Assembly: GCF_000622085.1 (NCBI RefSeq)
Contig: NZ_JHWL01000013.1
Coordinates: 1 to 64,000, forward strand
Direction of reading: 5' to 3'
Origin: Butyrivibrio proteoclasticus P6B7
GTDB taxonomy: Bacteria > Bacillota > Clostridia > Lachnospirales > Lachnospiraceae
DNA length: 64,000 bases
The notes beneath the pieces are model-generated. The model worked only from the letters and a program-made list of their open reading frames with translations, made no database searches and was not told the DNA's origin. A program made the position numbers and the translations under genes. Shown one piece after another: positions 18,109 through 25,475 of the stretch. Numbering within the stretch: the first letter of the stretch is position 1; each line of letters starts with the position of its first letter.

Positions 18109-18789
18109 TGAGTTTTCACCACTTCGTAGACTTAGAAGCTGCTTCCAGCGGACTGCCACCGGCAGGTTCCATTTTGCGCCGTAAGAGAGTGCTGAGAGTT
18201 TAAGAGCTTCCCAAAAGTGTTTCAAAAATCCTGCCCGCGAATTAACTGTCTGAGGCCGGGCTCTTAGATTTTTACGGCAGGTGATTTTGATCTGGCTCAT
18301 TACAAAAAAGGTGCTCATTTTCTCAGATGCTCCCGCAGGCTTTCTTTCAATGCGCATGCTGCACGATAATGACTTGCAGGGCGGATTATAATACATGGCA
18401 ATTGGAGCTTTGCTCCATGGGCAAAAAATAAATGCGATTTTTCAAACTCAAAGAGCTTGGAAAATCGCATTTTTCTTTTGCCACAATGCCCGCATCTGCG
18501 GGCTTGCCATGTAATATAATCTTTTCGCCCTGCTTCAGGCAATCGTTCGCATGCGCGGGGAAAGCCTGCCCTGGGAGCATTAGAAAATGGCACTTTTGTT
18601 GCCTATACTCGCCAGTATCAAAACACCCTGCCTTTAAAAATCTTAGAGCCTGGTCGAGTTTTAATTCGCAGGATTTAGAAACACCTTTTGGAAAGCCTTA
18701 AACCACAGCACTCGAACCGGCGCAAAATGGAACCTGCCGGTGGCAGTCCGCTGGAAGCATCCCAAAAACCATGAAGTGGTAAAAACTCA
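18109..18789. repeat. Giant imperfect palindrome A (non-coding)
   Basis: The whole 680-base gap between the convergent AlkD-like and priA genes is one imperfect inverted repeat. Left arm is about 18109-18400, right arm about 18505-18789. A block of about 40 bases is identical in both arms (18139-18180 and 18720-18760; GCTTCCAGCGGACTGCCACC and onward). Further blocks match with indels: CAAAAGGTGTTTCTAAATCC-like, CTAAGATTTTT, GCGCATGC, GCAGGGCG. The apex holds three hairpins: GGAGC/GCTCC (18404-18416), a central one with GGCAAAA/TTTTGCC outside AATGCGATTTT/AAAATCGCATT (18420-18482), and GCCCGC/GCGGGC (18488-18503), closed by TACATGGCA/TGCCATGTA. Reading frames across it are by-products of the symmetry and lack ribosome binding sites. 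Confidence 0.85.
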
Positions 18790-21048
18790 TTAATACCCGT
18801 TTACAGGGTCGAAGTCGAATTGGACGTTGATGGTGCGAAGGTGTCCCTGGGCTTCTAAGTCCTTGACGTAGCGCTCCACCTGGTTCTTGAGCTGGATGAG
18901 GCCGTTGTAGTCGTCAAGTTTGACGTAGATGGCCATTCGGTACACGTCGTTGATCTTGCCTATGGCGGCAAGGGCCGGACCTATGAAGACTGCGTTAGGG
19001 ATGCGGCACCTTTCCATGAGGGCTCTAAGTCTGTTGGCGAAGGCCATGCCCTCTTCCTCGTCTCTACTTGCTATCTGAACTGACATCATGTGAGATATTG
19101 GCGGATAGCGAAGGAGATCTCTATAGGCAATCTCTTCTTCGTAAAAAGCCTTAAAATCCTGCCTTGCAGCTGTGACAACACTGTAGTGCTCTGGCTGATA
19201 GGTCTGGATCACCACGTTACCCGGCTTCTCTCCTCGGCCTGCTCTTCCTGCAGCCTGGGTAAGAAGCTGGAAGGTACGCTCACTGGCCCTGTAATCACTG
19301 GCATAAAGAGACATATCTGCCGCCAGAATACCCACAAGCGTTACATCCGGGAAGTCATGTCCCTTAACGATCATCTGGGTTCCCACAAGAACATCCGCTT
19401 CCTTATTGGCAAATGCGGACAGAATCTTATCATAGCTTCCCTTAGCCCTGGTGGTGTCTGCATCCATTCTAAGGACTCTGGCTGCGGGCCAGATCTTTTT
19501 AACCTCATCCTCAATCTGCTGAGTTCCAGCCCTGAATCCAGAAACATACTTAGATCCGCACTCGGGACAGATCTTGGTGGCTGGCTCTTCATAGCCGCAG
19601 TAGTGGCACACCAGCCTTCCACCCCTGTGCTCAGAAAGTGAAACATCGCAGTGAGGGCACTTAAACACATGTCCGCAGGCTCTGCAGGACACGAATCCCG
19701 CATAGCCTCGCCTGTTTATGAACAGCATTGTCTGCTCGCCCTTTGAAAGGCGGTCATCCATTAGCTCTTTTAACCGTCTTGAAAAGATGGACCTGTTGCC
19801 CTCTCTAAGCTCCTGCCTAAGGTCCGCAATATCCACAGAAGGAAGCGTTCCTCCAGTTAGGCGCCTGTTAAGCTCAAAAAGATGATACTCCCCAGTCGAT
19901 GCCCTATAGTAGGACTCCAGCGAAGGCGTAGCTGAGCCAAGGACCACTGCTGCTCCATCTGGAAGTAGCTTAGCCAGCTCAATTGCGGTCTCTCTTGAAT
20001 GATATTTAGGCATAGTCTCGCTCTTGTAGGTGGACTCATGCTCTTCGTCGATTATTATGATTCCGGTGTTGGGAAATGGTGTAAAAAGAGCTGATCTTGG
20101 CCCGATAATGATATCGATGTCGCCAGTTCTTGCTCTTTCCATCTGGTCGAACTTCTCTCCCGGTGACATGGAGGAGTTAACCACAGATACCCTGTCTCCG
20201 AAGTGCCTATAAAAGCGCATCAGAGTCTGATAGGTAAGGGCAATCTCAGGAATAAGAACTATCGCCTGCTTGCCCCTTTTTATAACATCATCAATGAGAG
20301 CAATGTAGACCTCCGTCTTACCACTTCCTGTGATTCCGTGGATAAGATAAGTATCTCTAATGCCCTCATCATAATCTTTTCGTATTGTATCAACTATGTT
20401 CTGCTGTTCTTCGCTAAGGACCTTGGCTCCATATCTTGAGCTTTCAAAGGCCTCAGGCTTACGATAATACTCTTCCTGGGTTATCTTGATGATACCCTTA
20501 TCGTGGAGGCTCTTAAGGGTGGCAGCTGTAACGTTAAGCTTACTTGTAATAAGCTCGTAGGGAACTTTGTCCTCTGGATTGTCCAAAAGCTCTTTAAGAA
20601 TCCTCTCCCTTGCTTTCTGTTTCTTACGAACACACTCGTAATACTCTTCTGTAGCCTCTCTTACTGGAATGTTAAGGGATACAAATTTGTGAACCTGCTG
20701 CTTTTGCTTCTTGGCAGCGGGAAGTACTGTCTTAAGAGCAGCACTCATGGTGGAGCCGTAGTGATCCTTCATCCAGGCCGCAAGCTCTAAGGAAATCTCT
20801 CTTGCAGATACGGTCTCCTCAGAAATCCCATTGATGAACTTGATCTTGTCAACTTCCCACTGGGCCTCGTCTGTAAGCTCCATAACATAGCCCTTACGAA
20901 GGGTATTGCCCTTTCCAAAAGGAATCTCCACACAGCTTCCTACGTGGATCTTGTCCTTAAGGGCTTCTGGAATACGGTACTGAAAAGGCCTGTCGACTTT
21001 TTCATGGGATATATCAATTATGATGTTGGCATATTCACATGTAGTCAC
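18790..21048 (-). CDS. priA: Primosomal replication helicase PriA
   Basis: 752 residues. The N-terminal DNA-binding domain is followed by an SF2 helicase with Walker A GITGSGKTEVY (about residue 240) and DEEH. The family's zinc-binding insertion is present with CRACGHVFKCPHC and CHYCGYEEPATKICPEC, and the C-terminal helicase motif QAAGRAGRG. It reloads the replisome at stalled forks. Its stop codon coincides with the outer end of palindrome A, so the palindrome is its 3' flank. It lies 23 bases downstream of murE. Confidence 0.95.
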   Translation of the reverse strand: MTTCEYANIIIDISHEKVDRPFQYRIPEALKDKIHVGSCVEIPFGKGNTLRKGYVMELTDEAQWEVDKIKFINGISEETVSAREISLELAAWMKDHYGSTMSAALKTVLPAAKKQKQQVHKFVSLNIPVREATEEYYECVRKKQKARERILKELLDNPEDKVPYELITSKLNVTAATLKSLHDKGIIKITQEEYYRKPEAFESSRYGAKVLSEEQQNIVDTIRKDYDEGIRDTYLIHGITGSGKTEVYIALIDDVIKRGKQAIVLIPEIALTYQTLMRFYRHFGDRVSVVNSSMSPGEKFDQMERARTGDIDIIIGPRSALFTPFPNTGIIIIDEEHESTYKSETMPKYHSRETAIELAKLLPDGAAVVLGSATPSLESYYRASTGEYHLFELNRRLTGGTLPSVDIADLRQELREGNRSIFSRRLKELMDDRLSKGEQTMLFINRRGYAGFVSCRACGHVFKCPHCDVSLSEHRGGRLVCHYCGYEEPATKICPECGSKYVSGFRAGTQQIEDEVKKIWPAARVLRMDADTTRAKGSYDKILSAFANKEADVLVGTQMIVKGHDFPDVTLVGILAADMSLYASDYRASERTFQLLTQAAGRAGRGEKPGNVVIQTYQPEHYSVVTAARQDFKAFYEEEIAYRDLLRYPPISHMMSVQIASRDEEEGMAFANRLRALMERCRIPNAVFIGPALAAIGKINDVYRMAIYVKLDDYNGLIQLKNQVERYVKDLEAQGHLRTINVQFDFDPVNGY

Positions 21049-21071
21049 AGGCCTCTCCTATCTTTTCCTAA

Positions 21072-22565
21072 TTACTTGCCAGCTCTTTCTTCTAAGATTT
21101 CTTTAATAAGGACTCTCTCATCCATAGGGTACTTAACACCCTTGATCTCCTGATAATCCTCATGTCCCTTGCCGGCAAGAACGATGATATCGCCATTCTC
21201 GCCATGATCGATAGCGTAGGCAATAGCTTCTCTTCTGTCTGTAATCTTAACATACTTACCGTCTGTCTTTTTAATTCCAGTCTCGATATCCTTGATGATA
21301 TCCTCTGGCTCCTCGAAACGTGGGTTATCAGATGTAATGATAGTAAAGTCAGCGTACTTACCACTTACTTCACCCATCTCAAATCTGCGGAGCTTACTTC
21401 TGTTTCCGCCACAGCCAAATACGCAGATAAGTCTGTTTGGACGATAATCTCTAAGGGTTGAAAGAAGATTCTTAAGAGCCATAGCATTATGAGCATAGTC
21501 GATCATAAGAGTGAACTCGTCAGATACCTTAACCATCTCGATTCTGCCCTTAACCTTAGCTTCCTTAAGAGCTGGTGCGATCTCTTCTGGAGTGCAGCCA
21601 AACTCTCTAGCTACAGCAATTGCGCAAAGTGCGTTGTATACGCTGAACTTACCTGGTGTTCTGATCTCAGCGTGCATGTTGATAAGTCCGTCTGTATCGA
21701 AGAATACGCCAAGCTCGCCTGGCTTTCTGATGTAAGCAAGGTTGATGGCTCTTATGTCATTGCCCTCGTTAAAGCCGTAAGTCTCAACCTTACAGGTATG
21801 GCCCTCAAGAATATCCTCTGTGTGGATATCATCGCCGTTGCAAATACCAACCTTACACTGCTTGAATAAAAGGCCCTTGCAGTGCATATAGTCTTCGAAA
21901 TCCTTGTGCTCATTAGGTCCGATGTGATCTGGCTCAATATTTGTGAAGATACCAAGGTCATAAACAAAGCCCTGGCTTCTGTGAAGCATAAGTCCCTGGG
22001 AAGAAACCTCCATAACAACGCTATCGCAACCAGCTTCCACCATCTTAGCCATGTACTGCTGAAGTGTGAAGGACTCTGGAGTTGTATTCTCAGCATGAAT
22101 ATGCTCATCCCCAATGATAACTTCGATAGTTCCGATAAGACCTACCTTGTGGCCTGCATTCTCAAGCATGCTCTTAATGAGGTAAGTAGTTGTGGTCTTA
22201 CCCTTTGTACCAGTGATTCCGATTGTCTTAAGCTTGCTGGCTGGGTGATCAAAGTACGCAGCTGAGATAAATGCCATAGCATATCTGGTATCCTTAACTC
22301 TGATAACAGCGATGTCTGCATCCTCATCAAGCTCTACATCATGCTCAACAACAATGGCTGCAGCTTTCTTCTCTGCTGCTTCCTTAGCACAGGAATGGCC
22401 ATCGAAGTTAGCTCCCTTGATACAGATAAAAAGAGATCCCTCTCCGATTTTACGGTTGTCATTTACCACTTCTGTTATGTCAATTGTGGCTGGATCAAGT
22501 TCAGTTTCCGAATTTCCCTTGGTAATTCTGTACTCAAAGCCCTCTAATAATTTAATCAGTTTCAT
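21072..22565 (-). CDS. murE: UDP-MurNAc-tripeptide synthetase (meso-diaminopimelate adding)
   Basis: 497 residues. Mur ligase layout: N-terminal UDP-binding domain, central ATPase with TGTKGKTTTTYL (about 115-126), carbamylated-Lys region, and a C-terminal domain with the DNPR motif (TSDNPRFEEPE) that marks use of meso-diaminopimelate. It adds the third residue to the peptidoglycan stem peptide. It has a GGAGGA ribosome binding site and is probably co-transcribed with priA; murE next to priA is unusual compared with the usual division cluster. Confidence 0.93.
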   Translation of the reverse strand: MKLIKLLEGFEYRITKGNSETELDPATIDITEVVNDNRKIGEGSLFICIKGANFDGHSCAKEAAEKKAAAIVVEHDVELDEDADIAVIRVKDTRYAMAFISAAYFDHPASKLKTIGITGTKGKTTTTYLIKSMLENAGHKVGLIGTIEVIIGDEHIHAENTTPESFTLQQYMAKMVEAGCDSVVMEVSSQGLMLHRSQGFVYDLGIFTNIEPDHIGPNEHKDFEDYMHCKGLLFKQCKVGICNGDDIHTEDILEGHTCKVETYGFNEGNDIRAINLAYIRKPGELGVFFDTDGLINMHAEIRTPGKFSVYNALCAIAVAREFGCTPEEIAPALKEAKVKGRIEMVKVSDEFTLMIDYAHNAMALKNLLSTLRDYRPNRLICVFGCGGNRSKLRRFEMGEVSGKYADFTIITSDNPRFEEPEDIIKDIETGIKKTDGKYVKITDRREAIAYAIDHGENGDIIVLAGKGHEDYQEIKGVKYPMDERVLIKEILEERAGK

Positions 22566-22720
22566 AACTTCCTCCTTTAGGTACTACGCTATATTGCAGA
22601 CTAATTTAAGTCCATCTCGATTAACAATATGAGTAAGTTTAATTTTTGTTAGCTAAAAGTAATTTTATACTTTTTTCACAATTTCTTCACATTTTTTTGA
22701 TAACATATATTTACAAGATA

Positions 22721-22803
22721 GTTGGCAGAACGCCAACGATCTCCCCCTCATAAAGAAAGCCGTAGACACACGCACCCTCGCGTGTGTTTTCGCATTAATG
22801 AGG
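22721..22803. other. Two consecutive hairpins between recJ and murE
   Basis: GTTGGC/GCCAAC (22721-22737), then a longer nested stem with CCTCAT/ATGAGG outside (22746-22803) and ACACACGC/GCGTGTGT inside (22766-22787). The second starts 3 bases after the recJ stop. On the minus strand no clean T run follows, so it may be a weak recJ terminator or a structured leader for murE. Confidence 0.45.
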
Positions 22804-22805
22804 TA

Positions 22806-24614
22806 TTACACAAAATCATTCATGACTATCTGAAGGCTTTCTCTTCCCTGATAGGTATTGATATCAGGATAATACGCAATATTCACCTTCATACTTCCAT
22901 CACTTTTACCTTCATAGAGATCATCAACCATCTTCTGGCCATATTTTTCTGCAAGGAAATCATGCCATTTATCCATGTCTCCAAAGTACATCATGTCAAA
23001 GAATCTGCCACAGCCATCTGTAACGCGATATTTGCCGCAATTTCTGTTCTTGCCAAGAATGCGACCAGATAAAAGAACTACATCTCTCTGGGCAAATACG
23101 GGCTTAGGATTGCCATTTCCAAAGGGCTCAAGCATATCGAACTCTTTTACCAAATCTGTTGAAACGTACTGAAGTGGAAGTACCATATCCAAATGAAGAA
23201 CAGGTTCAAAATCATCTCCGCCAAGATCACAATTCTCATTGAGCTTGGAAGATAGAACCTCGATATTCTCTTCATCAAGAGACAGACCAGCTGCCATCTT
23301 GTGACCGCCAAACTTCTTAAACAGGTCCTTACAAGTAGATAGCTCTTTGTACATATCGTACTTCTCTATTGATCTGCCAGATCCCTTAGCACCGCCATCC
23401 ATAGCCTTTGTAAGGATGATTGTAGGTCTGTTGAATTTCTCCTTAACCTTACCAGCGATAATACCAGCTATAGACTCATGGACGTCAGGCAGGTACTTAA
23501 CAATAACCTTAGGAAGCTCTCCGTCCTTACTATCCGCTTCCACAAGCTCAATTGCCTTGTCTACGCCCTGTCTTGTCAGATCCTTACGGCTGTCGTTAAG
23601 ATCCTTAAGGTCCTGAGCAATCTTGGCTGCTGCATTCTCATCCTCTTCAAGAAAAAGAGAAAGAGCTCTGCTGGCAAGATCAAGACGACCTGTAGCATTA
23701 AGACATGGTCCTATAACAAATCCATAGTGATAACAGGATAAATTCCTCTCATCAAGGCTATTAACGTGAATAAGTGCTCTAAGGCCCTTATTGGTAACCT
23801 CTGGCATGGTCTTAAGGGAGTATTTAACAATAACTCTGTTCTCGTCCTTAAGCTCCATCACGTCGCAAACAGTAGCAATTCCTGCAAAGATAAGCATCTC
23901 CTTAAAGAATGAAGATAATTCTTCCTTGGATGGATCATCGCTTTCTGCAATATCAGCCATCATAACCAGGAATTTGTAGGCAACAACTGCTCCGCAGATC
24001 TCCTTGAAAGGATATGTTCCCTCTGATCTCTTTGGATCAATAACAGCATCTGCTGGAGGAAGCACCTCCTTATCCTCTTCCATAGGAACTTCATGGTGGT
24101 CAGTTACAACCACTGTCATGCCGTTGTCCTTGGCATGCTGTATCTGATCAAAGGCAGCTATTCCATTATCACAGGTAATGATAGTATCAATTCCTTCAGA
24201 AATAGCATCATCTACAAGCTTGATACTAAGGCCATAACCATCCTTAACTCTGTCGGGAAGAACGCAGTCCACGTCTCCTCCAAATAGTCTGATACCAGAA
24301 AGAAGAATGTAGGATGAACAGATACCATCCACATCATAGTCACCTATTACTCGAATCTTGGCTCCAGCCTTAATCCTATCCAGGATAACTCTGGCACCCT
24401 TCTCCATATCAGCCATAAGTGATGGGTCATGGAGGCTTTCAAGTCCGCCGTTAATGTACTCTTCTATAGCCTTATCTGAACACTGCTGCTGTTCTAATTC
24501 TCTATTGGTAATAAGTCTGTTAGCAATAAGTCTGGCTGTGATATTGGTAATGCCAAATCTACTGGCAATTCCTTCAAAATCAGCTTTCTTATTAGCTATC
24601 ATCCATTTTGACAT
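22806..24614 (-). CDS. recJ: Single-stranded-DNA-specific exonuclease RecJ
   Basis: About 602 residues. DHH-family motifs: IGDYDVDGI (about 70-80), TDHHEVP, and the DHHA1 signature GGHKMAAGLSL, then an OB-fold. RecJ degrades single-stranded DNA 5' to 3' in recombination and mismatch repair. The start is taken at ATG 24612-24614 (MSKWMIANKK), preceded by GGGGAAA; a frame 41 codons longer would run through the promoter and has no family similarity. A sigma-A type promoter lies at 24682-24710. Confidence 0.92.
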   Translation of the reverse strand: MSKWMIANKKADFEGIASRFGITNITARLIANRLITNRELEQQQCSDKAIEEYINGGLESLHDPSLMADMEKGARVILDRIKAGAKIRVIGDYDVDGICSSYILLSGIRLFGGDVDCVLPDRVKDGYGLSIKLVDDAISEGIDTIITCDNGIAAFDQIQHAKDNGMTVVVTDHHEVPMEEDKEVLPPADAVIDPKRSEGTYPFKEICGAVVAYKFLVMMADIAESDDPSKEELSSFFKEMLIFAGIATVCDVMELKDENRVIVKYSLKTMPEVTNKGLRALIHVNSLDERNLSCYHYGFVIGPCLNATGRLDLASRALSLFLEEDENAAAKIAQDLKDLNDSRKDLTRQGVDKAIELVEADSKDGELPKVIVKYLPDVHESIAGIIAGKVKEKFNRPTIILTKAMDGGAKGSGRSIEKYDMYKELSTCKDLFKKFGGHKMAAGLSLDEENIEVLSSKLNENCDLGGDDFEPVLHLDMVLPLQYVSTDLVKEFDMLEPFGNGNPKPVFAQRDVVLLSGRILGKNRNCGKYRVTDGCGRFFDMMYFGDMDKWHDFLAEKYGQKMVDDLYEGKSDGSMKVNIAYYPDINTYQGRESLQIVMNDFV

Positions 24615-24681
24615 ATATTTCCCCATTTCAATATAACAAAAATTGTGTTTCACATGGCATTTCATGTTATCACACTGGATT

Positions 24682-24710
24682 ATTATACACCAAGCCCCTT
24701 TGAAAGTCAT
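24682..24710 (-). promoter_or_regulatory. recJ promoter
   Basis: Minus strand: -35 ATGACT (4 of 6 to consensus), 17-base spacer, -10 TATAAT, giving a leader of about 60 bases. It places the transcription start inside the gap, so palindrome B (24728-25416) lies outside the recJ transcript. Confidence 0.6.
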
Positions 24711-24727
24711 TGAATACATAGCGGCGC

Positions 24728-25416
24728 TGTCATCCACAATAGCTAGGGAGGGGGAACCTTCGGCCCGCGTCCAGACTGCCCATTCTTAAAGAGATTTTTT
24801 TCGTCACTCATGGCAGACGTTTAAGAGCAGGGCAGGTGACGTTTCAAATCCTAAGGCTCAAAACTCGCACTTTAAATCCCTTTAGGGCCGAGAGTTTTTC
24901 TAAGTGAGTCTCAGATGCAAAATGACAATTTCCAATGTTCTAAGTCAGCCTTCAACGCGCATGCGAAGCGTTGTTCGAAGCAGGACGGGGAAAGGACTAA
25001 ACACACAAAATGTCATACGGCGCACCGCGCCTATAAAAAGAGATGGTATCAACTTCTTCAAGCTAGCTTGGAAGATTGATACCTTCTCTTTTTAATACGC
25101 TTGCAAAGCAAGCTATGACATTTTGTTTAATTAACTATTATTCCCGTCCTGCAAGCTGTTAGCTGTAGCATGCGCAATAAGAAGAAGGATGACAGAACAT
25201 TCGGAAATGTTTCATTTTGCAGTGACGAGTGTGAAAAACTCTCGGCCCTAAAGGGATTTAAAGCACTCAGACATGTTGAGCCTTGATAAGGATTTGAAAC
25301 GTCACCTGACCTGCCCATAAACGTTCCTGCCATTCGAAGAGACTCAAAAACACCTCTTTATGTCATTTACAGTATGGACGCGGGCCGAAGGTTCCCCCTC
25401 GCTACTGTGAATAGCT
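24728..25416. repeat. Giant imperfect palindrome B (non-coding)
   Basis: A 689-base inverted repeat in the gap between secDF and recJ. Identical arm blocks include AGGGGGAACCTTCGGCCCGC (24748 on, mirrored near 25378-25401), CAGGTGACGTTTCAAATCCT (24834 on, mirrored near 25290-25310) and TTTAAATCCCTTTAGGGCCG (24871 on, mirrored near 25241-25261). The arms close on ACAAAATGTCAT/ATGACATTTTGT (25005-25016 with 25115-25126). The apex holds GGCGC/GCGCC (25019-25031), a central AAAAAGAGA.GGTATCAA stem (25035-25093) and GCTTGC/GCAAGC (25099-25113). Layout and length match palindrome A. No gene is seen in it. Confidence 0.85.
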
Positions 25417-25433
25417 GCCACAATGTCACTTCG

Positions 25434-25466
25434 CAAAAAAAGCCCCGGCTTAATAGCCGGGGCCTT
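25434..25466 (-). terminator. secDF terminator
   Basis: GCCCCGGCT/AGCCGGGGC with a four-base loop, followed on the minus strand by seven T. It begins about 10 bases after the SecDF stop codon. Confidence 0.9.
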
Positions 25467-25475
25467 ATAAATCAA

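Noticed and set aside
18094..18701. Protein-coding frames of about 60-100 codons on both strands inside palindrome A
   Set aside because: No ribosome binding sites, no family resemblance, and mirrored frames exist on both strands as expected for a palindrome.
18109..18789. Insertion sequence with terminal repeats
   Set aside because: No transposase or remnant of one; the symmetry runs through the whole element rather than being confined to the ends. A non-autonomous element remains possible and is discussed in the findings.
24904..25333. Short frames inside palindrome B
   Set aside because: Same reasons: symmetry by-products without ribosome binding sites.
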